Positions 1 through 9,926 of a DNA stretch of 64,000 bases are shown piece after piece. A program made the position numbers and the translations under genes. Origin of the DNA: Mycteria americana (Eukaryota; Chordata; Aves; Ciconiiformes; Ciconiidae); the NCBI RefSeq assembly GCF_035582795.1, contig NC_134373.1:16824001-16888000 (forward strand), written 5' to 3'. Below the pieces are notes generated by a model. The model made no database searches and had not been told where the DNA came from. It saw only the letters and a program-made list of their open reading frames with translations. Positions within the stretch are counted from its first letter, which is position 1. The number at the start of each line of letters is the position of its first letter.

Positions 1-794
1 CAAACCCCGTTTTCAGGTCTTAGGAAATAGCAAACATGTAGTTGAGCAATGTTAATATTCCTCTCAAAGCATTTTTTCTTTAGGTTACTCTATTTTTTTT
101 TCCCAAATAAAAAGAGAGAATAATGGGGAAGGTCCATCTTGAGTATCTATTTTCTAGACCATGCAGTCAGCAATGGAAGAGCCTTTGCTCTATTTCTTGG
201 ATAGCAATACGTAAGCCTTTACAGGCAAAATCTAGAACTGTCTTTTTTAATCAGACACCCAATCTAATGGAAACCACCCAGGTTCTATTACAGAAAAAAA
301 TTATATACCCTATCTTGAACAGAATTAGATGTCTAAATTCTATAACTGTAAACATAAATACATTTAAAACCTATATTCAAAAGCTCCCATATCTCCTCCA
401 GTACAATGTTCAGTCATTACAAATATTTGGTGAAATGGTTGCAAATATTTATGTAGCAATATTACCTTTTCTTTGATATTAATTGTTGAAAATTTGAATG
501 GAATTAAGAGTCAGACCCTTTGCAGTCTGATGAAGTAGCTGAATTTTCCCCATAACTTCTTTTAACATTTTGAACCATCTGAATGTTGTTCTCAGAAATG
601 ACTACTTTTATAGAGTCTTAATTATATCTAGATTGATTCGGGTTTCCATTGGTAAAACTTGACTTCCTAAAGAGAGAAGAGTCTGGAGGTTTTTTCCCCA
701 CAGCTAAATTAGGTGAAAAAGAAATGGTAAGTTGTATTCTGTTTGAAATACAGATGTTATTTGTATTTTCTGATCTTTACCTTTGAAATTTTAG
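1..794 (+). other. CERKL intron (part)
   Basis: AT-rich non-coding sequence ahead of the first CERKL exon in the window. I recognise no upstream CERKL exon here. A splice-site-flanked 23-bp segment at 704-726 is discussed under rejected items. Confidence 0.7.
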
Positions 795-972
795 GACATA
801 TTCAACCAGTAGATGTCTGTACTTTCAGTACTCCAAGCAAGCTTTTGCGGTTTGGGTTCTCAGCTATGATTGGGTTTGGTGCAAGGACTCTCGCTTTGGC
901 TGAAAAACACCGTTGGATGCCCTCCAGTCAGCGGAAGGATTTTGCTTTTATCAAAACACTGGCAGATCTCAA
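795..972 (+). CDS. CERKL: CERKL exon a (first in window)
   Basis: The acceptor ends TTTTAG at 794 and the donor is GTATGC at 973. The 178-nt exon begins with the last two bases of a codon and ends two bases into a Lys codon. It encodes [12 protein letters not shown], then [20 protein letters not shown], then [11 protein letters not shown], part of the C-terminal lobe of the DAGK-like fold. Confidence 0.95.
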
Positions 973-3900
973 GTATGCCATGAGCTGTTATATTTTTCTA
1001 GTATTTCTCATTTCCCTGAGGAAAATGCAATAACCAATGTGGTAAAAATATAGACAACAGTAGTTTAGCTATCATGACTTCTTAATTGCAGACAGATTTA
1101 ACTCAGAGATGATGTATATCCCTCTTACAAGTTAAAGAGGAGATAAATTCTGTATATTCAGCATCTCCTTAAAATCATCTTAACTTGGATAAAAGTCTGT
1201 CTAGCAGTCAGAATATTGGTTTACACGATAGTAAATACCAATACTTTTCTAGGCCAGAAGAATGTGAATTATCATTTCTACCTCTACAAATTCCACAGGA
1301 AGACTCTCATGAGAATGACAGGTAAGTAAAACAGTCAAACAATTCCAAAGCTACAAAAATATGTGTCTTTGAAGATAAAATTGTACAAATCCTTAATTTT
1401 GTTCAAATTTGATCATCAGGTAAAACAATCTTTTAAAAAAAAAAAAGATTTATTTTGACAACTGCAAACTTGTACACTTTGTAAAACGTTCCCTATAGAC
1501 TATAGAGGATTTGTTACAAAGCAGTCTTCCACTCAGTATTACTGGTTTGTTCAGCTGCTCTGTTAATCCTTTCTTCTGTTAAGATCTCACTTTTTTTCTA
1601 AAGTAGATGTTGTTTAAATGTGCTAAAATTCCTTTAAATTATTTTACCTACATGTTTCCACCTTTTTAGAAAGAAGAAAGAGCAAATGAAAAAAAAGGGT
1701 GAGTTTTTGCTCTTACGATTATTTAAAAGCTAACTGTGGCTGGTTAAACTGGAGTAATATAGAATTACTCTGTTATATTTTAGGTAGCAAGGATCAATGG
1801 CACAAAATTCAGGGTCACTTCCTGAATGTGAGCATTATGGCAATCCCTTGTCTGTGTTCAATGGCACCAAGAGGCTTGGCACCTAATACGAGGTCAGTAG
1901 GGGTTTAGAGAATTAGTCATGTCTATAAATTCTGACATCTTACCTTAAGACCTTGGCTTTTCTGAGAAGACGAGCTTGTGTTTAGGTAGTCTAGACCCTC
2001 AGGAATGGGGGAGGGAGCATGGACTGCAGCAGACTCGATAATCCCAGGAACTGTAATCAGTTTTTGGATCAGGCAAATAAGGTCAAGCAGTCTAACTAGA
2101 ATAATGAGTGGATAATTGCTGTGATTAAATTAGTTGGCAAGTCTGACTTAAGTAGTAGTCATCGAGCAGTCATATGTCATAGGATTTGGCTATGTGTAGA
2201 AATGTCATTCTTGGATTTTATTCTATTTTTTTCAAATATAAAGGTGCCCCTCCTCATCTGCTTTACAGCCAGCAAAAATGAACTATGAATCTTTCTCCTG
2301 TTATGAAGAACTGAAATTCACACTTGTCTTCTGTCTTTTTTTTTTACCCCCCCCCCCCCCAACACACTGCCTCAAAAAAGAATGCAGAAACTCATATATA
2401 TATGTGTGTGTGTATATATCTATTAAAAAAACCCAAAACATTCAGGGAAGTTTATGGAATGAATCTGTTTTGTTTTCATTTGATTATCATTAGGTGAAAA
2501 TAGATGTGCCTTAGAATTGATCAGGTATTTTTCTTCAAAATTACTGACTGATCTGGTAGAATTTGACTTCTTGGAAACAATTTAGAAACAAATGTTTTTG
2601 ATGAAACTCTTATTGAGAAGTTTTCTTTGCTACAGGGGTCCTCCTAAGCTGCATATACCTCAAGATAGTGCCCTGATGCTGTCCCCTCTTAGGAACTTAC
2701 TCTGTTCAGCATTTAGTGTGTTATATACCAGTCAGTAGAAAAATTCTGACAAGAATGGAAGAAATTAGTCTTTTTTAGCTTTGCTTTCTCTTTCCATCTG
2801 TTCTGGCACCTGTTTCTCAGTGACAGAGAATTTTACGACAACTCCACGCATTTATTGCAGGTTTGAATGAGCCTGTTTCTCCCACAGTGTAGTTGCTCAG
2901 TGGATCCCCCTATCCTTTCATATAAGGACACCCTTTTCTTTTTTCCTCTCTTATTTTTAAAAATAATCTTAGGAGTGCAGTCAGCTAGTAGGGTAGGAAG
3001 AGTAGACTCTTCAGACAGGTGCTTCATGTCTCATAGTGACTAGCATCTTGACTGTAAGGCTTTTCAATAAGGGAAACAGAAACGTTGCACTGGTTGTTAG
3101 AGACTCAAGACCTGTTATGAAGCGTCAGCTAAACTCAGCTAGGCTTCTTCACTCTGTCTTATTTTCCCCAAGAGGTGTTTGCCATATGAAGACATCTGAA
3201 GTGGAATGAAAGCTTTGATTGCTGCCTGTAACTCTAGTTATACTAGTCTAAATTTGCAGGAACACGTCAAGATACGTTTAACTGTCTGCGCTGTTTGAGC
3301 CATGTGGGACATTTGTTTCTCACAGCATAGGTGGTGTGCTTTGCTGCAGATTGGACTTTCAAGAGAATTAATGAGAATTCTTAGTCATCTTTGAAGATAA
3401 AAGGCCATACTGCCGAACGCATTGCCCCGTAGCCTGCTGTGGCCTTTTATTGCAGCAAATACGATAAGGAGGCAACCTTTTCAATTTCACCATCACTGTT
3501 GTCTAAATCAGCAAAGTAATGCTATGCCAGATGACTTGTTTAATGGTTATGTAAAAATTATCTTCCTAGATTGTTCTGTATCGTAGTCTAAGAACATTCC
3601 TGATGCAGTCGTTCAGTAGCCAGAGAACTATGAGTGGGGAGAGATCTGTGGTGGTAGGCTGGAAGTATTTTTTTTAAACATTCTTAACATATTTTCCAAG
3701 CATACATGCTGAATAAATAAATGTATGTATGTATGCATACATATTCAGAAGATATGAAATACATCATCTATATATAAAATACAATCTCAGCAGGCATTGT
3801 CATGTTCATCAGATACTCTTGTTGAACATTGATCTGTCTCTGTAACTAAACGGGACTTCGGCATGATTGCATTGAGATTCAGGTTGTTACCTTCTGCAAC

Positions 3901-6900
3901 AAGGTACAGTTGCATTAAGGAATCTGTGAATTCATACGAGCTCATTGTCTGACCCAAAGATGCTAAAATATCAGTGGTGACTGGATGCCTAGAACCATTG
4001 AGCATCTGCACTGTAGGGCCTCTTCTTGATTAATCTCTAGTATATGACACTCTTATCCTGTACAAAATTCCCTTCAGTTTTTAACTTTTATGTGCTTTGT
4101 GACATGTGTAAGTAGAACCATACTGAGAATTGCTAAGAGAGTCTGAATAGCGGCATAGTTGAAGATCAGGATCTATATGTTAGGGCAGCATGTGTGTTAA
4201 TGGAGGAGGTGAAGGAACGCATCTGCACTGGGTTATAGGACAGGGCTGGGCTTGCATGCATCATGGGAATGGTTTCTTGGTAAAGCTCTGCCTCACAACA
4301 TTTGTGGTAATCATTATATTTTGCTGGAGAGAAAAGCGTGAAGATAAATTCGTGATCCCTCATGTTTAAAAATAATCTGTTAAGTAGAAAAGCAGTTTTT
4401 AAAAATTGTATGTATTATGTTCAATAAATTCTTGATATTGATAAGAGAGTACAATTTTATTATTGCAGTGTATGTTATAAATATATAGATGCTAAATAAC
4501 CTCAATTGCCTAATTTATATTGATCTATAGAAGGTGGGGTGGTGGGGTTTTTTTTTGGCAAAGAGATTAAAAAAAACATTGAGACTATTCTATTAATTTA
4601 TTCTTGCTAGGTTTTTTTTTTAAATCTAGACTTTTGAAGAGCCTGTTAAACTTCCAAATTAATGCATTTACTTTTGTGAACTAAGTTGGTCTGCTTTTCA
4701 GGTTGAATAATGGAAGCATGGCTCTTATTGTTGTACAAAATACTTCTCGAACAGAGTTTATAAAACACCTGAAAAGATACGCCAGCGTAAAAAATCAGGT
4801 ACTGATTTTTTAATTTCTTTCTGGTGATTATAAAAAGAACAGTTAATCATGAAGGTAGACATGCTGTAAGAGTTAATGTTAGCATCCTCATAAGGAGACT
4901 TAGCTTCCTGTCAGAATACATTAGTCCCCTTTTTATCTGATTTTTTTTTTTCTTTAAATCACTAGACTAATACCGATTAGCCTATTTCAGCCCATCTGTT
5001 GTGGTTTAAATTGTATTGGTGTTGGACCATAGTTTTATGGGTGTAAAGCCCTTTCACCACAATAAAGGAAATGCATGCCTTGTTTAAATTTTGTGTGGTA
5101 CAGAGATCAAGAGCACAGACGGGGGGGGACATCATGCAACTCTTTGTAAGAATAGGTGAAGTCCATGATTTCAGCAGATCCCTGCATGCTGTGCTGGCAG
5201 CAGTGGATTATGACCATTGATTTTTAGCAGGTATGCATTCCATCTAGTTATGAATGTTTGCAGAAATGTATTTCAAAATTTTGGTCATTATTCTTTGAAG
5301 AGAAAAACGAAGCATCCAAACACGGTGCCTGATTGCTGTCCTAAACACCCGATGCATAGCTTAAGCCTACTGGTACTCATTCAAATGTTTCAGGATTGTG
5401 TGAAATCACTTTTACAAGCAGGTTTAGGCTTGAATTAGATAACTGTTCGACAGTCAGAGAGTTTGGGGGACAGGTGGATGACAGTTCCATGTGACAGCAC
5501 TAACAGCTGCGTTTGGGCAGTAGTGTATGCTTTCCAGTTATGCTTTTGGAGGAAGGCTTTGCTTTTCTCTCTGCCTTTGTAGTTAGAAATTAGACAAGGA
5601 GATGCGGACCCTCCTTTAAACTTACGATGACCATTTACTGGAATTCTAACTAGACTCGTTTAGGACAGGATTACTGGTAATGATGAACAGAGCACAGGAA
5701 AAAATCTGCCTGGACTTTCACGTATTCTGAAAGCGTGTGCCATTTTGGCATGTGCAAAATATACTCACCTGTAAACTGAGCAGGTCTGACATGGGAATGC
5801 AAACTGAACACTACCACTTTTTCTGAGGCACTACTTAGGATAAAAATAGCATGTTAATCTAGAAATGCTAGCTGGAATATATAATGCCTCATGTGCTCAA
5901 AGCTAGAGTTAAGTGTTCCCATTTACTTAAGACAAAAAAAAAAAAGAAGCAAGCTTTTTAATTTCAAGTAACCCAGTTTGTTGCTAAGCTACCACCTCTA
6001 TCTTTCTTCTTCATTTAATATATATCTGTGTTTGGTTTAGTTCAATTTTCCCTTTGTTGAGACCTACACAGTTCAAGAAGTAAAAGTGCAACCAAGACTT
6101 AAAAGTGGGCTTGATGCCAAAGAAAATACATCTTTGAATACTGCTTCTGCAGAAGGAAATTGCCCTTGGAATATAGATGGAGACTTAATGAAAGAAGCAT
6201 CAGAAGTTCATGTTCGGTAAGGCTGTTATGTTTATGGACAGTATATACCTGTAACAGATTAGTACTGCAATCTTAAATGTATGTCATACAGATGACACCA
6301 AAATGGATGTTGTAAATACTGTAAGAACAGGACTTTTGTGTGCCGGTGTGCACTGCACAGTCTGGCCCCTTTGCCATTGTTTGGGCCTCTGCCCTGTTGC
6401 CTTGTGCCCATCTTCGGAAAGGTTTGTTATGACCGGCTTGGCCTTTCCTTTCTGGTGCTTCGTCAGCTTCCAGCTCCACTTCTCCTCCTTCTGCCTGTTA
6501 CTTTACCGTTCTGTTTCTTAAAGGAGAACAGCAGTACATAAAAGTCTGCGACTCCCGGGAGGAGCTCCTTTTGGGATAAGGATTCCTGCTTGGAAAGCAG
6601 TGTGTGTAACCTTAATAAAAACACGTAGTTGTTCAATTGTGGGAAACTTAGTGCTGCTTGAGAATAGCCTCCATATCTAGCATCAAGGAAAGAGAGTAGG
6701 AATCCATAGGGAAATAGGAGGATTATCAGTGGAATTAAACGGGCGGTGGCTCATCCTTCTGCAATGCACACAGGAGTAGTTGAAGGCACGGTGCTCAGAG
6801 TAAGAGTCTGGTATGTAAAGTAAAAGGCAGACCATGTTATAAGATATATAATATATACTTCTAAAGATGATATTATAGGAATTGTCAAAATGTAATTCAC

Positions 6901-7112
6901 CTGATTTTATTCCATACAGCAGTTTGTACATATTTGTTCTCCCCCCCTGCCCCCACCCCCACCCCAAAAAGTGGCAGACCCATTGCATGAGTTAATGAAA
7001 TTGATAAAGTTTGACTTCCTCACTTCACAGGGTGCATCCTCAACTTATTAATCTCTATGGAGTGAACACTGATGACCTGGAGAGTTCCCAAGCAACATGC
7101 AATTGCATATAA
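795..7112 (+). CDS. CERKL: CERKL, ceramide kinase-like protein, 3' seven coding exons (partial)
   Basis: Seven exons join in phase: 795-972, 1253-1321, 1670-1698, 1784-1892, 4702-4798, 6041-6216 and 7031-7112. They encode the C-terminal part of a protein of the diacylglycerol/sphingosine/ceramide kinase family. Recognisable family blocks are [39 protein letters not shown] followed by [18 protein letters not shown] and [20 protein letters not shown]. These match what I know of vertebrate CERKL, a photoreceptor-expressed protein linked in human to retinitis pigmentosa and antioxidant protection; ceramide kinase activity has not been shown for it. The N-terminus and catalytic DAGK core lie left of the window. 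The gene converges on ITGA4, as in human. All introns are GT..AG and all phases are compatible. Identity is secure; the exact 3' UTR end is not. Confidence 0.96.
1253..1321 (+). CDS. CERKL: CERKL exon b
   Basis: The acceptor is TTTTCTAG and the donor GTAAGT; the exon is 69 nt. It encodes [12 protein letters not shown] and [10 protein letters not shown], matching the human CERKL segment with the C-E-I/L-SFLPF-like core. It ends two bases into an Arg codon. Confidence 0.9.
1670..1698 (+). CDS. CERKL: CERKL exon c (29-nt microexon)
   Basis: The acceptor is CCTTTTTAG and the donor GTGAGT. The exon is only 29 nt and encodes a lysine-rich stretch (KKKEQMKKK, flanked by split Arg and Gly codons). 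It is needed to keep frame: exon b ends in a phase that cannot join exon d directly. Human CERKL has a similarly placed variable segment with different, less basic residues. Confidence 0.8.
1784..1892 (+). CDS. CERKL: CERKL exon d
   Basis: The acceptor is TATATTTTAG and the donor GTCAGT, a weaker but valid GT site. The exon is 109 nt. It encodes [20 protein letters not shown] and then [15 protein letters not shown], one of the most conserved parts of the family. It ends two bases into an Arg codon. Confidence 0.95.
1893..4701 (+). other. CERKL intron between exons d and e
   Basis: A 2.8-kb intron, AT-rich. It holds a T-run followed by a C14 run at about 2333-2360, a TATG/CATA palindromic tract near 3725-3745, and no conserved exon that I can see. 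Confidence 0.7.
2333..2360. repeat. Homopolymer junction T-run/C14
   Basis: A T-run (2333-2345) is followed directly by 14 C residues (2347-2360) after a single A. It is a low-complexity tract in a CERKL intron. Confidence 0.9.
4702..4798 (+). CDS. CERKL: CERKL exon e
   Basis: The acceptor is CTTTTCAG and the donor GTACTG; the exon is 97 nt. It encodes [19 protein letters not shown] and [13 protein letters not shown], a near match to human CERKL. It ends in phase 0. Confidence 0.96.
4799..6040 (+). other. CERKL intron between exons e and f
   Basis: A 1.24-kb intron. No conserved coding segment, RNA gene or recognised mobile element is visible. Confidence 0.65.
6041..6216 (+). CDS. CERKL: CERKL exon f
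   Basis: The acceptor is TTTGGTTTAG and the donor GTAAGG; the exon is 176 nt. It starts [16 protein letters not shown], continues with a variable linker, and ends [18 protein letters not shown]. The W-N-x-D-G-D-L-M block is a family signature near the C-terminus. Confidence 0.96.
6217..7030 (+). other. CERKL last intron
   Basis: An 814-bp intron. It contains an AATAAA at 6614-6619 that could act as an intronic poly(A) signal, and short C-rich runs at 6940-6965. No exon is recognised. Confidence 0.6.
7031..7112 (+). CDS. CERKL: CERKL terminal coding exon
   Basis: The acceptor is CACTTCACAG. The exon encodes [18 protein letters not shown] and then SQATCNCI, with a TAA stop at 7110-7112. The HPxLIxLYG block is conserved, but the last 16 or so residues differ from the human ending and finish in Cys-Asn-Cys-Ile. 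Confidence 0.93.
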
Positions 7113-7724
7113 AAGGGACACACCCCAAGTCCTGTATTAAAGAATCCTTTTCTCACCTCTATGCACAGCTTTCCCACGGCCCAGTCTTTCACTTACTGAA
7201 TTCAGTTGTTGTAGCAGAAGCTTAACTGGGATGTTTGTAATAGTTCTGGTTTTAAATTTTTATCGTTATATATTTTTCTCACGTTGTATTTAACTGTAAA
7301 GAAACTGTTAGGCTTAACAAGAAAAAATGAAAATTGATTATATAGGTCTCATAAATTTGGGGTTTGAGAAGGCTCCATCAGAATAGAAGAAAATTTTTTT
7401 TTCTTTAAAATTATTCTAGCTTTTGCAATAAATATAGTATGAGATGCTTTTAAGTCTGCTGCTGCTATCCATGTTGTCAGGTAACTCAGTTCAATTCGAG
7501 CTGGTGAGTAGAGGTATGGTACCACCTCATGCTGAAGAATGGTGGTAAAATATAGATTTATTTTTTTAATCAAGTACTTCTGTTTCTAGGTATCATTTTT
7601 AATGTTGCCTTAACGTATTTGCTTTCAAATCGTTTCTAGTCAAACAGTAACACAAAAGAATATGCTGATGTCTTATACAACTTTTCTTAATTGCAATGTA
7701 TTTTAAAGACTACTCTTTGTACAA

Positions 7725-7730
7725 AATAAA
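7725..7730 (+). terminator. CERKL: Candidate CERKL poly(A) signal
   Basis: AATAAA 613 nt after the CERKL stop is the first plus-strand signal in the 3' UTR. Further copies at 7881 and 7962 may be alternatives. Confidence 0.45.
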
Positions 7731-8170
7731 TATTTAAAAATATTTTATCTATCCTAGAACTGAAGTGATATTGCCACCATCAGGACATTGTACATTCATT
7801 TTTTGTCATCCTGGTTTATAAAAACTAATTGAATTTGGCTTCATATCCTAAGAAGAGGCAGCCAACGTTTACATGTTAATAATAAAATCTGAATAGGAAG
7901 TATACAATTTCCAAGGCAATGTTATCACATGTACTGGCTTATGTAAACTATTTCAAAGACAAATAAAATGCTTTAGTTTCACTTCTTTGCATTGTTTGTA
8001 CTAAAAAGAATGTTAATGCTTCTTCCAGTATTTGAGGTATATCTTTCACAAGATGCTGTAATATCAAACCAATTTCTGTTCAAAGATATTTTGGTTAAAG
8101 TGCAAAAATTCACTAAAGCCATTTGGAAGATAAGCATTTGGTGTATATTTTCATAGACTTCTTCACATAT

Positions 8171-8176
8171 TTTATT
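8171..8176 (-). terminator. ITGA4: Candidate distal ITGA4 poly(A) signal
   Basis: AATAAA on the - strand about 1.66 kb after the ITGA4 stop. The copy at 9821-9826 lies only 8 nt after the stop and is probably too close to be the normal site. The assignment is inferred from the long 3' UTR known for this gene. Confidence 0.3.
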
Positions 8177-9833
8177 TTGATTTTTTAAAAAATATATATA
8201 TACATTCATCTGTCCTTACACTGCAGAAGATTTGAGAGAGAAAATTTACTTTACAGTGATCCACATCCTTGGCATCAAATGAAGTGAAAGGAAATTGCAA
8301 AATGGTCCCCAGTACCTTTACAGTCTGTGGACAATGTGGCTTTTATGGCACCAAACCCTCTATGAGCAAAAGTGCTTGTTGAAGGCACTCTGTATCGCTT
8401 TTGAGTCTCAGGCTAATTCCCATACGATGGTGCAGCTTCAAAGGGTATGTACATGTTACATTCATTTCTCCTTGCAGTTCAGGAAGACATCAAAGGCATG
8501 GCAGGAAAGGCCATACTGCATACTGCTGTTGCAATAAATTCAGCTATTGAAGAAGCTGTGCATTCTCCAGTTCTACTGGGAAGCAAAGTTATTTTTTCCC
8601 CCCCCTGGCTTGTACTATTTCACCAAAGCTAGGTGGCAGTGCAAACTTATCTAGCTGAAGAAACTTCCTGTAGTAGCAGAGCAGTGGTTTGAACCATGTT
8701 TCTATTCAGTCATTTGCCTTTCCACTGCGTGGCTTCTGAGGATGCCTGTTTGGATGGTATTTGTCTGAAAACTTCACAAGAAGCCAAGCTAGCTCTCCAG
8801 ATGACTTCCTTATTAAGTAAAGTACTTTCAGGTAAAGGGTGGCACATCTAAAGATAAAATTTGGCCCATAAGGTTGGCATTTGCAGTCTTTGGGGTATGT
8901 GTTTCTCTGTTTTGTCATCATGTGAAGTCTTTTTTTGAAGAGAAATCTTCAAATAAACAAAAGTAAATACTTGCTTTAGAAGTATTTCTTGATAGAAATA
9001 TTAGAAATATTTCATTGGAGAAGTCCAAAACATCATGGCAGCAATATCTGAGGAAAGGATATAACAACTAATTCTGTCATGCTTGCAAGTACCACGTTCA
9101 AGATGGCCACACATGATGATGTCCAATACATCACTCTTTCTACAGCTGAGAGAGGATTCTGTGCTGCATCTCCAGGCTACCCCACAGAATTCCCTGCTCT
9201 GAATCCACCTTTGACCTTCCTGGTTTGGGCTTGCCTGGGTGTCTAAGTCTCTGCAGTGTTGTGGCTGTGCCTGTAAAGCCAAAGCTTACGAGGTTACCTT
9301 CAGAAGCCCAGGAGAGCTTCTGACAGCTGTTTTCTACATCCCTGCGCTCCACTTATGGTCCTTGTACGGTTTAAGCTAATTTACCCTTGTAAAACTGCCA
9401 AATCAAGATGAGGGAGGATTTCTTGAATGTTTAATCAAAAGATTATTGAAACTTGAAAACAAATAGAATAACTCATACTAATGTGTTTGAGATCTTGTTT
9501 TCCAGGATTGGCCAAACTTTCTAGAAATTCTTCTTTCTGGTAAGTAATTTGTCTTCTTTTTATCTTTAGTGTTCTTTCTGTTTGAAACCATATATATATA
9601 TATGGCATTTCAAATATTACTATGAGACTTCAAAACAAAAACTGTTTTACCATTTTCATGTTAGAAAAACAACAGTACTCTAAGGTGTAGTCCTCCATAC
9701 AGTTCAAGGAAATAAAGTGTATTTTGTAAGAGCGAGGGATATCAAGACCAGTTTTCTTGTCACCGATGTTTCTCTTGTGAATTAACCTGAATCTTAAATT
9801 CTTCATTTTAAAATCAAACGTTTATTTGCCATC

Positions 9834-9926
9834 TTAGTCATCTTTGTTCCCACTTGTAAAACTCCAGCTGTCTCTTCTGTTCTTGTCTTGAGGGACTGGT
9901 TTGTATTGCCTTTTGAAAAAGCCAAT
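9834..9926 (-). CDS. ITGA4: ITGA4 exon 28, cytoplasmic tail
   Basis: The acceptor is GTATTTCAG. It encodes [16 protein letters not shown] and [14 protein letters not shown], then TAA at 9836-9834. GFFKR is the universal integrin alpha juxtamembrane motif, and RRDSW keeps the PKA-target serine of human alpha-4. Confidence 0.98.
   Translation of the reverse strand: MGFFKRQYKPVPQDKNRRDSWSFTSGNKDD

Larger units (their letters stand above)
7113..9833. other. Convergent 3' region of CERKL (+) and ITGA4 (-)
   Basis: These 2721 bp between the two stop codons must hold both 3' UTRs. Plus-strand AATAAA signals occur at 7725-7730, 7881-7886 and 7962-7967. Minus-strand AATAAA signals (TTTATT on the + strand) occur at 9821-9826 and 8171-8176. 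The UTRs may overlap as antisense partners; the sequence does not show which ends are used. Confidence 0.7.

Noticed and set aside
704..726. A 23-bp segment with a strong acceptor (TTTTCCCCACAG) and donor (GTAAGT) in a CERKL intron
   Set aside because: Its length is not compatible with the phase needed by the next exon, and it matches no known CERKL sequence. It is probably a pseudo-exon, or at most a poison exon.
3721..3745. TATG/CATA palindrome as a possible hairpin RNA or cruciform
   Set aside because: It is a short low-complexity tetranucleotide tract without a loop or conserved stem typical of a small RNA gene.
6614..6619. AATAAA in the last CERKL intron
   Set aside because: Conserved coding exon 7031-7112 lies downstream, so this is not the main 3' end. 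An intronic poly(A) isoform is possible but unsupported.
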